From assembly GCA_007570785.1 (NCBI GenBank), contig ML662449.1, positions 8,733,987 through 8,797,986 of the forward strand: 64,000 nt of DNA, in the 5' to 3' direction. Within the stretch, counting starts at the first letter, position 1. Each line of letters starts with the position of its first letter. The notes beneath the pieces were generated by a model. It was not told where the DNA came from and did not search any database. It worked only from the letters and a program-made list of their open reading frames with translations. This DNA is from Antilocapra americana. Lineage: Eukaryota > Chordata > Mammalia > Artiodactyla > Antilocapridae. Below are positions 1-11,995 of this stretch, in pieces. The position numbers and the translations under genes are program-made.

Positions 1-925
1 GTGTCTTGATCCAACTGTATCCTTAAGGATAATACCAGATCACCCAGTGCTGTCCTTCATACAGCATTCAATTAAATATTGAATGGTGATAAAAAATACA
101 AAACAAAGACAAAATGAGTAAAAATTCCATCTTATTACCTCTCAACCTGTTTTCTCAAGATACCTCTATTGATACACAGATTCAGCTGCAGGTAACTGAG
201 AACACAAAATATTTGTGTTTTTCTTTCTTCTAGCAATCCAGAGAGGCAATCCAGGCTGCTATGAGGGCTCATAATAATGAGAGACCTGGCTCTCTCTGAC
301 TTGTTTCTCCACTCTCCTCACTATCCATCTTTCTCCACAACACCCAATGTGGCTGCTCCAGCTCCAACCATCACATCCACATTTTAGCCATCAGGAAAGT
401 AATGCCCTGCCACTTTAAAGAACCCCACTTTTGCACTTTTGCTTTCATCCCATTGAAAGGGGATCTTTATAGGCCATGGTTTGGTCATACCTAAAAGTAA
501 GTCTGAGCAACATAGACTTTATTCTGTGCAGTGATATACTTAGCTGACAGCTGGCAGCTTTGGTACGAAGGACGACAGGGAAATGAGTGTCAAAAGACAT
601 ACGTGGATCTACCACATAGTCAAGTGTAAACTCCCCCTGGCTAAGTTTTCCCATGAGGTGAAAACTATGGAGTGATCAATTCATGTGCTGCTTTCGGCCA
701 GATCTGGGACCTGGAACCAATAGGATCATTGATTTGTCCTTCATTTGGTATAGACAAGACATAGAATCATTTGGTTTCCTGACATGTTTAATCACTTTTA
801 TGATATTTCAATACATTCAGTGGAAATCTAGTCCATTACAGAAATATCAAAGGAAAATTTTCTCTAAAACAAAACAAAAACACCTCTAATTTTCCATCCC
901 AAATTTCTTGGGAACTTATTTTTAC
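1..925. other. Intergenic sequence, nothing recognised
   Basis: AT-rich sequence with short open frames only on both strands. No splice-compatible exon, RNA gene or repeat consensus is recognised. Confidence 0.5.
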
Positions 926-926
926 T

Positions 927-976
927 CAGTAGTTGCAGGCAGATTCTTTACCATCTGAGCCATCACGGAAGCCCTT
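927..976 (-). repeat. Bov-tA SINE fragment (tRNA head only)
   Basis: Reads gcaggcagattctttaccat then ctgagccatcacggaagccc. This is the reverse of the Bov-tA tRNA-derived head; the A-unit is missing. Confidence 0.75.
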
Positions 977-1083
977 ACTCGATGATAATTTACTATAAAT
1001 CCTAAGCACTATTTCCATCCAGGGCCAGTCCAAAGACATGATTAGTAGAACATGAATGAATTATTTCACTTTATGCATTTCTA

Positions 1084-1275
1084 GGGTTTCCCCGCTGGCT
1101 CAGCAGTAAAGAAACCACCTGCAATGCAGGAGACACGGGCTTAATCCCTGGGTCAGGGAGATCTCCTCACTCCAGTGTTCTTGCCTGAAAAATCCCTTGA
1201 AAGGAAGAGCCTGGCGGGCTACAGTCCAAAGGGTCCCAGAGTCAGACACGACTGAGTGACAGCATGAATGAGAGC
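1084..1275 (+). repeat. Bov-tA SINE
   Basis: Starts ggtttccccgctggctcag and continues through the A-unit to gactgagtgac. Flanking near-perfect target-site duplication: atgcatttcta (1073-1083) and atgcacttcta (1276-1286). The B box is decayed (gcttaatccc). Confidence 0.9.
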
Positions 1276-1852
1276 ATGCACTTCTATAAGCTCATTAAAG
1301 AAACTTGAAGGGAAACAGTATGTTTACGATTCAGTGTTAAATCGTAACACTGAGTGTTATGTAACACTGAGTGCTGCTTAAAATCACATGTGTTGATGAT
1401 GTCGGTGGACAAATTTTGTATTTATATAGGAAACACTGTTTCTGTCCATGTTTAAGTTTTGTCCATTACACAATGATTTCATTCTTTTTCTGCAGGAGAA
1501 CAGCCAAGAGGTTTCTGGCAAATACTTAGGGCTTTCGGTTATGCCAAGGCACCATCAGATCTGTCTCTTCACGGCTGTAAATGAATTTTCCCCCCACCCC
1601 CACCCCCAGTCCCAGGAAGGAGGCAGTCTTGCCCTAGGCTATGCATTCCCAATCGCGGGTTTTGCGGTTAACTACCCTGTGGTGCGCTGCCCCCTTGTGG
1701 TAAAACATGGGTATTACAGACCTTTCATCACAGAATGGATTTCACCTTCAAAGGCAACTGGCAAGCCTTCTCCATTCAGTTCACAGTAGGCACACACATT
1801 ACATTGAACCTTGAGAAAGACATTATCTTACAGAATTTTTTTGACCTAACCT

Positions 1853-1890
1853 TATTTTTTAATTAATTTTTATTGGAGTATGATTGCTTT
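1853..1890 (-). repeat. L1 3' end fragment
   Basis: An A/T-rich start then tattggagtatgattgcttt, the reverse of the common ruminant L1 3' end. It is cut off where BovB begins. Confidence 0.5.
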
Positions 1891-1892
1891 GT

Positions 1893-2394
1893 TGTTGTGG
1901 TTTTTTTGTTCAGTCGCTAAGTCGTGTCCCACTCTTTGTGACCCCATGAACTGCAGCACGCTAGGCTCCCCTGTCTTTCACTATCTCCCGGAGCTTGCTC
2001 AAACTCATGTCCATTGAGTCAATGATGCCATCCAACCACCTCATCCTCTGTCGTCCCCTTTTCCTCCTGCCCTCAATCTTTCCCAGCATCAGGGTCTTTT
2101 CCAGTGAGTCGGCTCTTAGCACCAGATGGCCAAAGTATTGGAGCTTCAGCTTCAGCTCAGCATCAGTCCTTCCAATGAATATTCAGAGTTTTATTTCCTT
2201 TAGGATGGACTGGTTGGATCTCCTTGCTGTCCAAGGGACTCTCAAGAGTCTTCTCCAGCACCACAATTCAAAAGCATCCATTCTTTGAAGCTCAGCCTTC
2301 TTCATGGTCCAGCTCTCACATCTGTACATGACAACTGGAAAAAAAACATAGCTTTGACTATATAGAACTTTGTCGGCAAATGCTAGTTTCTGCT
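1893..2394 (-). repeat. BovB (RTE) LINE 3' fragment
   Basis: Reads as the reverse of BovB: ttcagtcgctaagtcgtgtc, then gtccattgagtcaatgatgc, then tggccaaagtattggagc. The frames in it are dead remains of the reverse-transcriptase C-terminus. The 5' end is truncated. Confidence 0.92.
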
Positions 2395-3183
2395 ATACGA
2401 CACCTAATGGAAATTTATCCCCAAAATGTGTGTTTATTAAAATACAAAACATTTTAACACTGCAGAGCACAGCTATGTTTATTATGCTTATTAAACAGTA
2501 GGTTTATTAGTCAGATTTGTCTAATTAGCTTTATTACATGCATCAACTTTACATTTAGTGCACCATGAGTGCTGGCTTCCTAGAAGAAATATCTGGCTTT
2601 TTATAAAATGAGGAAATCATCTTGTAGACTAAATAAATAATATGTGCTTCCCCTGCCCACCACTAGTTCATTCTGTAAGTGCTGATTGTAATGTGAAGTA
2701 TTTCTTAAGTAAGGACTTCTTTATGTCATTACTTAACTTCCTGCAAATATTCTAGAATTTTCCCCCACCTTTCTTGCTCGGGATTCACGTGGGAGAGTCA
2801 TTGCTCTCACAAGCCATTTCTACATGAACAAGCTGATGAGCAAGAGGCCTCCACCTGCCCACTGTGGGCACCGTGGACCACATAGCCACACAAGCAACAT
2901 CAAATCAACAGTGCAGTCAAGAGAGACTCACGGTTCTCCTTCACCAGAAGGCTGAAGACATACTTCCTGCTCCTCATTTTAAATCTTTTTCAACTTGTCT
3001 TCTTTGGTCTGTCTGTAGACTGAAAAGAAAAATACACAGTTGAGAATTATGTTTTATTTGGTGGATTGCTGTGGACTCAAGCCCCACGGGGTAGCCTCTG
3101 AGATAGCTCTGAGGGAATGCTCTGCAGAAGTAGTAAGGGAGGAGCCAGGATACATAGGAATTTTGCAACAAAAACCAGGTTGT
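2395..3183. other. Intergenic sequence, nothing recognised
   Basis: AT-rich up to about 2750, then mixed composition. Short overlapping open frames at 2974-3338 run into the following SINE and look fortuitous. Confidence 0.4.
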
Positions 3184-3184
3184 C

Positions 3185-3562
3185 GAATTCCCCTGGTGAT
3201 CCGGTGGTTAAGAATTCTCCTGCCAGTGCATGGGACGTGGGTTCGATCCATGGTCTGGGAAGATCCCACTTGCTGTGTAGCTACTAGTCTGGGGCACCAA
3301 GACTGCTGAGCCTTTGCTCTTGCTCCCTCCAGCTGCAACTGGTGAAGTCATGTGCTCTAGTGCCTGAGTGCTGCATCTGAGTCCACTGACCACAGCTACT
3401 GGGCCCAAGTGCTGCCACCGCTGAAGCTCATGCACCTAAAGCCTCTGCTCTGCGACAGGAGAAGCCGGTGCAATGAGAAGCCTGCACACCACAACCCTAG
3501 AGCAGCCCCTGCTTGCCACAACTAGAGAAAGTCAAGCATTAAAAAAAAAAACAAAAAAACAG
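3185..3562 (+). repeat. CHR-type cetartiodactyl tRNA-derived SINE (long form)
   Basis: Starts gaattcccctggtgatccgg with a B box gggttcgatcc. The body has repeated units (cctgagtgctgc, tgcgacaggagaagccggtg) and ends in an A-rich tail at 3540-3562. The antisense frames across it are repeat shadows. Confidence 0.85.
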
Positions 3563-4575
3563 TTGTTGGAGCATCAAAAGATTGCTGTTAATTAAAGCAA
3601 CCAGACATCTTAAATCACTGAATTTAGCACTTTTTTTTTATATGAGAGGACGCAGTAGTCACTAAAACCATCCCTTTGATATGCACCTTAACTATCTAGG
3701 GCCAGTATCCTATTCTTCTCCACCCTGAATTCCTTCAGGGTGCACTCTAGGGGCAGCTGCAGTAGCTGATGGCCACAACACCCTTTGTTTCCTGATATGG
3801 CAGGCAACATTCTTCATCCATAGGCCCTAAGAATGCTCACTCAGGGGCCTTTCGCAGCAAATCAGAATCGTCAGCTCTGCAAGAGGCATCAGAAACAGCT
3901 GAGATCTATGGGTTCATTTGGAGACAGACTGGGTGCTGGGTCCCCTGACCCTGGCCTAGGCCTCTTCTCCATGCACTGCCCAAGGGGGTCACTCTACACT
4001 CCAGTCCCCTGGAACCAGGACACCTCTCGGGCTTCAAGCCAGAAGCTAAGATCAGGTGCGCAAGCCACACCAGCTCAGAGGCGATAAGAGTGAGCAAAGA
4101 AGCAACTGGAGGAAGAAAGGCAGAGGCTTGGTGCTTAGCACCTGCAGATAAGTGAGTGTTTGACCTGGGCTGAACACATTGCTTATCTGGTGAGAGATAA
4201 CAGTCACACTCTTGTGCTGTGGTAAGAAGCTGGCCTGGTCCTCACGGCCACTGAACAGCAGGCTTGGAAGGATAGACAAGGGGAGACTGTTTGCACCCAC
4301 CCAGGGGGGCCCTGAACTCCTGAGAGGGCTCGGGGGTAGTCCTGGCAGCTAGGCTCCTTACTCATCTGTGAAGGGCCATCGGGTGTGCACTGGACTTCCC
4401 AAATCTGCTCAGTAAAGCTTCTTAGGAGAAACATCCTAAGTCTCATCCTCTTTCTCACTGTTCAGGCTCCCGAAGCTGAAGAAAGCTGTGAAGAATGAAC
4501 CCAGAGGGAAAAAATACACCATGAGCTTGCCTCTGGAGAGACTTGACCAAGGTAAGATAAAAATGATCACACTGA
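3563..4575. other. Intergenic sequence, nothing recognised
   Basis: Moderately GC-rich at 3700-4400, with short open frames on both strands. I recognise no family. A decayed LTR is possible. Confidence 0.35.
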
Positions 4576-4577
4576 CA

Positions 4578-4790
4578 CTAATCACAGCTAATATTTGCTG
4601 CGTAGTAACTATGTGGTAGGCACTATACTGTCTCCCCTTCCGCAGTAACTTGTTCACTCTTCACCACAAAACTCTGAGGTCAGCACTATTGCTGTGGACA
4701 CTTACAATTGAGCAACAGGCTTCAAGAGGTTAGGAGGTTCACCCAAAGCCCCGCGGCCAGGAAGCAGGAGATGCAGAGGTATAGAAACAT
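4578..4790 (-). repeat. MIR SINE
   Basis: Matches reversed MIR: ctatgtggtaggcactatac, then ctctgaggtcagcactattg, then caagaggttaggaggttcac. A decayed old copy. Confidence 0.7.
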
Positions 4791-4799
4791 GGTTCAGGG

Positions 4800-5250
4800 T
4801 GGAGGTGGGATGAATTAGGAAATTGGGATCAACACATATACACTATTGAAGGTATGCGTAAAATAGATAATGAATGAGAATATACTGGAACTCTCCTCAG
4901 TGGTCTGTAGTGACCTAAATGGGAAGGAAATCCAAAAAGAGGGGAATTACGTGTATGTATAGCTGATTCCCTGGTGGGTCAGATGGCAAGGAATCCACTG
5001 GCAATTTGGGAGACCTGGGTTCACTTCCTGGGTAGGAAAGATCCCCTGGAGAAGGGAGCGGCTACCCACTCCAGTATTCCTGCCTGGAGAATTCCATGGA
5101 CAGAGGGCCCTGTCAGTCCCCAGTCCATGGGATCTCAAAGAGTCAGACACGACTGAATAACTTTCACTTTCACAGCTGATTCACTTTGCTGTACAACAGA
5201 AAGGAACACGGCATTGTAAAGCAATTATACACCAATAAAATTTAATTTAA
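4800..5250 (+). repeat. L1 3' UTR split by a SINE
   Basis: The left part (4800-4969) contains cacatatacactattgaagg, aaaatagataatgaatgag and ggaattacgtgtatgtat. It resumes after the SINE with ttcactttgctgtacaacag and aattatacaccaataaaat. The two halves are continuous with the ruminant L1 3' end. Confidence 0.8.
4963..5173 (+). repeat. Bov-tA SINE inserted in L1
   Basis: Starts tccctggtgggtcagatggc and ends cacgactgaataactttcac. Target-site duplication agctgattc at 4961-4969 and 5174-5182, taken from the interrupted L1. Confidence 0.9.
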
Positions 5251-5284
5251 CAAATTACGATGTGATTTAGCTACTTTTAAAGAG

Positions 5285-5432
5285 GCTCCTTCTACACTAC
5301 AATGGAAATGAATCAGAAAAAAAAATATAGACATATGCATATATATAATTGAATCACTTTTCTGTACAGTTGAAACTAACACAATATTGTAAATCAACTA
5401 TCCTTCAATTTTAAAAAATAATTTAAAAAAAT
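5285..5432 (+). repeat. L1 3' end fragment
   Basis: Contains gaatcacttttctgtacagt, then taaatcaactatccttcaat, and an A-rich tail. It is a second, independent L1 3' end just after the preceding one. Confidence 0.75.
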
Positions 5433-5654
5433 GTAGCTTGTCCATCTCTGGAACGCAGACTCTGAACTTCATCTTTTTGATGTATCGGTGGAAGCTGCTG
5501 ATGCATTTGGGAGGAGTTCTGGTGGGGGAAGGAGCGGGCAAGGAGCATTGTAAGGGGAGGAGGGGAGAAGGAAAAGCACCACACGTAACAACAGTCCATG
5601 CCCAGGGTCACCTCCTTCATCAGTAACAGAAGCCCAGTCTTTATCACAGCCCAT

Positions 5655-5890
5655 AATGAAGATTACATTTGCCAGCCTCCCCTTCAGGTAGATGTGGCCA
5701 CCCTAGGGTAGGGGTGGGGGACCCTGAGGATGAGGGTACAGTCTAGAGGGTGAGGAGCCTGGGTCCTGATGACCCTGGAGCCCCCCGGTCCACACAGTCT
5801 GTTTACCTCGACTGCTTCCACCTGAAGACCAATGAACGTGCTCCTTGTTTAAGCCAGCGACAGCTTGGGATTCTCTTGTATGCATGGATA
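5655..5890 (+). repeat. Ancient interspersed repeat (LTR-like, subfamily not named)
   Basis: Resembles a widespread old mammalian element in order: gccagcctccccttcaggta, ggagcctgggtcctgatgac, cttgtttaagccag. Heavily decayed. Short frames here are shadows. Confidence 0.4.
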
Positions 5891-5894
5891 CTAG

Positions 5895-6055
5895 CGCTAA
5901 CTGCTAACTTTCATCCACTTTTTACAAAGGAGGACTCAGGCTCAGAATGAGTAAGTATCTTAATCCAAAGTTGTATGAGTATTACCTGGCAGAGTTCAGA
6001 TTTGCCTCTGTCCATCTGACCCTAGAGTTTCTGTCTTTCTAGCACAGTCTGTACT
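5895..6055 (-). repeat. MIR SINE
   Basis: Reversed MIR core: actttttacaaaggaggact, caggctcagaatgagtaag, then cagagttcagatttgcctct. Confidence 0.6.
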
Positions 6056-6294
6056 AGCAAAAGGAACAGTAACATGCGTGTTCTTAGTGCTTTATAATTT
6101 GAAAATGTACTTATTTAATATTTTGAAAACATTTGAAAATACATTAGGCAATGTGTGTGGTTTGGGATTTAGCATCTACAAGCAACAGAAATAGATTCCT
6201 CATCAGGAGTGCCCAGGATCTGATGTAATAATAATAGAAATAAAGTGCACAATAAATGTAATGTGTTTGAATCATCCCCAAACCACCCACCACC

Positions 6295-6372
6295 CACCCC
6301 CCAGCCCTGCCGGTTGTGGTCTTCCGTGAAACTGGTCCCTGGAGCCAAAACAGCTGGGGACTGCTGCTCTAG
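6295..6372 (-). repeat. hAT-type DNA transposon end (MER1 group)
   Basis: The sequence gtggtcttccgtgaaactgg, tccctggagccaaaacagct, ggggactgctgctctag matches the terminal part of a common non-autonomous hAT element. Confidence 0.55.
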
Positions 6373-6790
6373 ATAACTTATACTAAAGAGCGCTCTATTA
6401 GGAGGAGTTGGGGTGGGTATCAGTTAGTGTTCTACCAGAGAAGCAGAGTGACTGCACGTTTATTACAGGGGTTTGAGATGCAGTTGTGGGAACTGGTTAA
6501 GCTGGCTGAGTCTGTAAGGCTGCTGTCCTCAGGTCTGATGCTGGAGCTTGGTGTCCGCAGTGCAGATGGGGACCCACCTCTCTACACACATCTGCAGTAT
6601 TGGTTGCCCAGCTGCTGGCCTGCTTCTCTGCCAACATAGCCTGACTTCGATGTGGGAACTATCACAACCTTCATCTTGCTTGGAATTTGTGGGCCCATGA
6701 TTGGGGCTTGTTGGTGAAAATAATTAATAAATCAATAAATAATAATTCTATAATAGAAATGCAAGAGTTTTATTTGAGCTAACTGAGGAC
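6373..6790. other. Intergenic sequence, nothing recognised
   Basis: A small + frame at 6427-6639 has no recognisable domain. Mixed composition, no repeat identified. Confidence 0.35.
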
Positions 6791-6792
6791 TA

Positions 6793-7007
6793 TGTGCTTG
6801 TACTCAGTCGTGTCCGACTCTTTATGACCCTTTGGACTGTGGCTTAACAGGCGCCTTTGTCCATGGGACTTTTCAGGTAAGAATACTGCAGTGGGTTGCC
6901 ATTTCCCACTTCAGAGGACCTTCCCAACTCAGGGATTGAACCTGCATCTCCTTTATCTCCTGGATTGCAGGCAGATTCTTTACCAGCTGAGCCATTAGGG
7001 AAATCCA
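6793..7007 (-). repeat. Bov-tA SINE
   Basis: Reads gtactcagtcgtgtccgact through attctttaccagctgagcca. Complete A-unit plus tRNA head on the minus strand. Confidence 0.92.
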
Positions 7008-7256
7008 AGGATTATAGCCTGGAGACAGCTCTCAGATGACTGAGGAACTCCTCTGGAGAAGCACTGTTCTAGCACGGTTCTATATCTTGTCAGAACAAAT
7101 AACATTAAATAAGTCAGGTATACATTCCATCAAGATGTTAAAAAAGCCAGATCAGCACGTATACAGTGAGTCACCACTATATTTTACATGGACATTCTTT
7201 ACTTTTGGGCAATGTGCCCTTTTCTCTAATAACTGAGGTAGATGTACAGTGCATGC

Positions 7257-8303
7257 TTCAGTTCAGTTCAGTCGCTCAGTTGTGTTGGACTCTTTGTGAC
7301 CCCATGGACTGCAGCACACCAGGCTTCCCTGTTTATCATCAACTCCCAGAGCTTGCTCAAACTCATGTCCATTGCATTGGTGATGCCATCCAACCATCTC
7401 ATCCTCTGTCGTCTCCTTCTCCTCCTGCCTTCAATCTTTCCCAGCATCAGAGTCTTTTCCAATGAGTCAGTTCTTTGCATCAGGTGGCCAAAGTATTGGA
7501 ATTTCAGCTTCAACATCAGTCTTTCCAATGAATATCCAGGACTGATTCCCTTAAGGATTGACTGGTTTGATCTTCTTGTAGTCCAAGGGACTCTCAAGAG
7601 TCTTCTCCAACACCACAGTTCAAAAGCATCAATTCTTCGGTGCTCAGCTTTCTTTATAGTCCAACTGTCACATCCATACATGACTACTGGAAAAACCATA
7701 GCCTTAACTAGACGGACCTTTGTTGGCAAAGTGATGTCTCTGCTTTTTAATATGCTGTCTAGGTTTGTCATAGCTTTTCTTCCAAGGAGCAAGTGTCTTT
7801 TAATTTCATGGTTGCAATCACCATCTGCAGTGATTTTTAGAGCCCCCCAAAATAAAGTCTGACACTGTTTTCACTGTTTCCCGTCTATTTGCCATGAAGT
7901 GATGGGACTGAATGCCATGATCTTAGTTTTCTGAGTATTGAGCTTTAAGCCAACTTTTTCACCCTCCTCTTTTGCTTTCATCAAGAGGCTCTTTAGTTCC
8001 TCTTCACTTTCTGCCATAAGGGTGGTGTCATCTGCATATCTGAGGTTATTGATATTTCTCCCGGCAATCTTGATTCCAGCTAGTGCTTCTTCCAGCCCAG
8101 TGTTTCTCATGATGTACTCTGCATAGAAGTTAAATAAGCAAAGAGACAATATACAGCCTTGATGTACTCCTTTTCCTATTTGGAACCAGTCTGTTGCTCC
8201 ATGTCCAATTCTAACTGTTGCTGACCTGCATACCCATTTCTCAGGAGGCAGGTCAGGTGGTCTGGTATTCCCATCTCTTTAAGAATTTTCCACACTTTGT
8301 TGC
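7257..8303 (-). repeat. BovB (RTE) LINE, 5'-truncated, about 1.05 kb
   Basis: The 3' end is the ttcagttcagttcag type tail at 7259, then the reverse-transcriptase C-terminal region. It ends at about 8303, where similarity stops. A full BovB is about 3.2 kb, so the endonuclease and most of the RT are missing. Confidence 0.95.
7268..8149 (-). pseudogene. BovB reverse transcriptase fragment (broken)
   Basis: Minus-strand translation shows the RT catalytic signature NNLRYADDTTLMAESEEEL (YADD, about 8070-8040), then KVGLKLNTQKTKIMAF. Further on come [17 protein letters not shown] and the C-terminal [18 protein letters not shown]. The frame is interrupted: a small deletion near 7880 brings in a TGA at 7871-7873, and a second indel near 7825 restores the frame by 7792. 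The N-terminal RT motifs and endonuclease are absent, so it cannot be functional. Confidence 0.92.
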
Positions 8304-9685
8304 TTGAAAGGCCACAGACAGGCTGTTTTACTTGACATGAAATTCAAGTGAGCTCATCAATAAGCCAGAATAACTTTTTCAGACCTCAGAGTGTGACCTT
8401 TTCTCTTATCAGCCCACATCCTAAGATGGGAGCACTCCTGCCCCCTGATCGTTCTGGTTAGCTCAGGAGGGCCGGGGCCCAGCCTGCCCAGTGAGCCTTG
8501 GTCCGCAGACATCTGGCTCCATATTCCATGTTCCTTCTCCTACAAGCAGGTTAAATGACTCAGGTGGCAGAGCGATCCCCTGGCTTTAACTGAGGTTTTG
8601 CACACTTGATTCCCAATTGACAGGTTCTATAGGTCCCTATGGAGATTTAAAAGGAATTTTATTTGCTGTCTTTATTTACTAAGAAAAGTGGGATTTGGTT
8701 TGGGACTCAGCTTACTTGTCAGATGCTGTATGTAACATCTGTCACCAGAAGGGCTCAAGCCCCCGCCAGGATCCCTCCAGGAAATGTGAAGAGAGTCACT
8801 CCTAGTTTGATGTTGAAATTCTAACTAAAAGCCTTAATTTATCTACTTAAAAAATAATTGTAATATATAGTGGAGCTATATGTAACCTTGTTCTGTATTT
8901 TCCAAGTCTCCTGTAAATGTGTTATCATATTTTCATAATTTAAAAAATAAAAAAAAGGGAAAAAAAGAAAGTCATTCCTGCTTGGTCCTCACCAGGGATG
9001 GGAGAGGCTCAGCTGCCGATAAAGGTCTATCAATCTTCAGAGGGCTACAGGCCCCACATTTATTCAAGAGCAAATGTGGATCGTTAGGCGAAGCCGACCA
9101 TAAGTTAGAACAGCACTCTCTTAATTGTGCTGTTGATATTCATCACTGTAATAAAATTGCCTAATTGAAAAAGTCCATATTGACAAACCAAAAAGAAGTG
9201 TATTGATTTAATAATAGTTTTGAATTATTAACTCTACAAATTTTTATTCCATGGAGCTGTCACATTTTTCATCACGCAGGTCATCTCTTAAAGGGGGCCA
9301 AAGGGTTATCCTGGAAAATTCCTGAGACTGGAAGATAAGGAAGTTTTGTGGATCCCAAGAAAAGCTGTTTTGTTTTATGTATGCACTGGTGTGTGTGTCC
9401 ACAGACTGATTTCCTTGGATGATCTGAACCAAAGAGACGGGAATGTCAAGTTTGCTCCATCAGTCCTGTGGACTGAGATCACTTATGGGGAAGAAAGGAG
9501 GGGGAGTCACTGTATTAATACAAGTTCACATATCTGGTGGCACAGACCCCTTTAAGAAGGACAGCCCAATTTGGGGATGGGCAAGGGCATTGTGGTGATT
9601 ATCCATAGCACTTGACTGGGCTCATCATAGTAAGTACTCAGTAAAGACTGGCTTATTGGTTACATGTTTGGAAGCAGTGGTGTCA
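8304..9685. other. Intergenic sequence with a weak L1-like 3' tail
   Basis: Unrecognised apart from 8860-8960, which resembles an L1M 3' tail (tccaagtctcctgtaaatgt, then an A-rich run). Small frames at 8919-9555 lack known domains. Confidence 0.35.
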
Positions 9686-9689
9686 TTTA

Positions 9690-10130
9690 GAGATTTCATT
9701 CAGTTGCATGTAACAAAGGCCCAGAAAGTCCTGGGTTTATTCTCAACACAATGGCAGTCAGGATGAAGGCAGTCTAGGATCGCAGGGCAGTGCTCCATGA
9801 TTCTGCCTCCTTTCTTCTCCACAGTGCCTGTATATGGTTTCTCTTCTAACCACTCTGGGATGCTAGCCATCTCACCACCGTGCAGGTTGGAGGGAGAAAT
9901 AAAGGCAGAAGAACCAAAAGAGGCATAACTTCCAGGAAGCAGTATTCCAGAACGCTCCACACAACGCTTGCATTCACAATTCTGTGGCCAGAAGGTAGCC
10001 CCGTGATCATATTTAACTGAAAGTGGGGCTGTTTTGTTAGGTATACCACCGCTCTGAAACTAGAAAGGGAATCCCTTACTAAGGAATTAGGGGGAAATGG
10101 ATATTGTGCTGGTGTTAGTATCAATAGTTT
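9690..10130 (+). repeat. Ancient interspersed repeat (MER class, subfamily not named)
   Basis: The ordered blocks cagttgcatgtaacaaaggc, tcttctccacagtgcctg, ctgtggccagaaggtagccc and aatggatattgtgctgg fit a known old mammalian element. Antisense frames at 9700-10124 are its shadows. Confidence 0.4.
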
Positions 10131-10261
10131 CTCTCCAAAACACTGTTACGTTAGCATGGTTTTGGGGACAGACAAATTGGTGACATCCATTAAAATGTGA
10201 AATATTCATACTCTTAAAACCCCCAAATTTATTTTATAAATCCTTTCCATAGGTTATTCTC

Positions 10262-10810
10262 ACATATGTACACACATATACATATGTTTATTATATCACT
10301 GTACTATTTATATAAGCAAATTGGAAATAACCTAAATGTCCATTGACTACTAAGTTGTTAAAAAAACACTGCAATAATATTATGGAGTAGTATGCAGCTA
10401 TGAAAAAGAATGAGGCAATTGTAAGCATTGAGATGGATTATGTGCGTCCTAAGTTGCTTCAGCTGTGTCTGACTCTGCAATCCTATGGACCATAGCCTGC
10501 CAGGCTCCTCTGTCCATGGGATGCTCCAGGTGAGAATACTGGAGTGGGTTGTCATGCCATCCTCCAGGGGATCTTCCAGACCCAGGGATTAAACCCACAT
10601 CTCTCATGTCTCCTGCACTGGCAGGTGAGTTCTTTACCACTAGCACCACCTGGGAGGCTCCCTGGGATGGACTATGATATGTTCTTAAACCAAAAAGCAA
10701 ACAGCAGGATATTATACATCTTGTAATAAGCATAATATGATTCCGTTAGTAACACTGTATTATATATGTTCCTGGAAATGGATCAGAGTCTTTGTAGACA
10801 GAGAAATGAG
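10262..10810 (+). repeat. L1 (L1M-type) 3' fragment split by a SINE
   Basis: Contains ggaaataacctaaatgtcca, attatggagtagtatgcagc, then after the SINE ggatattatacatcttgtaa. The order is typical of an old L1 3' end. Confidence 0.65.
10446..10661 (-). repeat. Bov-tA SINE inserted in L1
   Basis: Reads taagttgcttcagctgtgtc through ttctttaccactagcaccac. Imperfect flanking duplication gatggatta / gatggacta. Confidence 0.88.
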
Positions 10811-11140
10811 CCTGTGTAACTTGAAAGAGCTGCCAGAAATGCTAAAAATCAGTTAATGATTGTGAGCTGAACTCCTGATAAAAATAAAAGAATCAAGTCT
10901 GTGGTCAGAGAAAGTGGAACCAATCTGGTTTCCAGAAGAATTCTGCTGGGACCAAGTCTGCGCCAAAATGTTGAATGGGCCAATCAGATGTGAAGTTTAT
11001 GCAGCGCATTTTAAAGGTGAAACTGGAATGCTGCTGGCAGAATGGTGAACAGATGATGTGATGTGATATTCTGATGGCATTAGTGCAGGATAATGTGATA
11101 GGCTTTGTAATACACTGAATTCTCACAAGAAACAGAGGGA

Positions 11141-11262
11141 GGGAATTCCCTGGCAGTCCAGAGCTTAGGACACTGTATTTCCACTGAAGGGGGCACGGGT
11201 TGGATCCCTAGTTGGGGAACTAAGATCTCAAATGCCTCGAGGCAAGGTCAAAAAAATACAGA
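11141..11262 (+). repeat. CHR-type SINE (short)
   Basis: Starts gggaattccctggcagtcca, has a B box cgggttggatccc, then gttggggaactaagatctc. A-rich end. Confidence 0.8.
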
Positions 11263-11525
11263 ACCAGAAGGAAATTTCCAGCAATAGCAAAACAATAGGA
11301 CATACATATACATGCATAGTGAGCTAAAACTAGAATCAAGGGAGAAAAGCAAACTGCAAGGCTTGGAGGATCAATGTCAGTGTCAGCCTCAAATGCGGGG
11401 ATTGGAAGCTAAGCCCTGAGCCTGCTGCCAGGGCCCATACCTCATTATGAAGTTTAAAAGCTTCCCCTGTGGGTAGGATAGAGGACTCCAGGAAAAAGTA
11501 AATGCAAATCCCTGTTGGAGGAGAG

Positions 11526-11733
11526 CTCAGTTGTTCAGTTGCGTCTTACTATTTGCGACCCATGGACTCTAGCCCAACAGGCTCCTCTGTCCATGAGATT
11601 CTCCAGGCAAGAATACTGGTGTGGGTTGGATTTCCTTCTTCAGGGTATCTTCCTGATCCAAGGATAGAACCTGTGTCTCTTGCATCTCCCACATCTGCAG
11701 GAAGGTTCTTTACCACTGTACCACGAAGGTGTC
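11526..11733 (-). repeat. Bov-tA SINE
   Basis: Reads tcagttgttcagttgcgtct through ttctttaccactgtaccacg. More diverged than most copies here. Confidence 0.88.
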
Positions 11734-11814
11734 AATAATTCAGGATTTCAAGATTCCCACAGATTAAGGACAACTAAATAAAAGATCAAAATAAGAAATT
11801 ACCAGACAGTTTCA

Positions 11815-11995
11815 GTCATGCCACTGCTACTTAATTGCTTTTCTATGACCTTGGGTAAATCACTTAGCCTCTTCAAGCCTCAGTATTCCCACCTTTCAAA
11901 TAGAGGCAATAAGTTCTTATCCCCTAGAAGTTTATAAAAGACATCAAACTTGTAGAGTACTTAATAAATGCTCAGTAAATGCAAGAAGTAATTAT
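11815..11995 (+). repeat. MIR SINE
   Basis: MIR in forward order: tgaccttgggtaaatcactt, agcctcttcaagcctcagta, then gagtacttaataaatgctca. Confidence 0.8.

Noticed and set aside
1448..1789. 113-codon plus-strand frame
   Set aside because: No domain, Pro/His low-complexity run (ccccacccccaccccc), no splice or transcript context. Most likely chance.
7242..7862. 206-codon plus-strand frame
   Set aside because: It is the opposite strand of the BovB reverse-transcriptase fragment; the minus strand carries the real homology.
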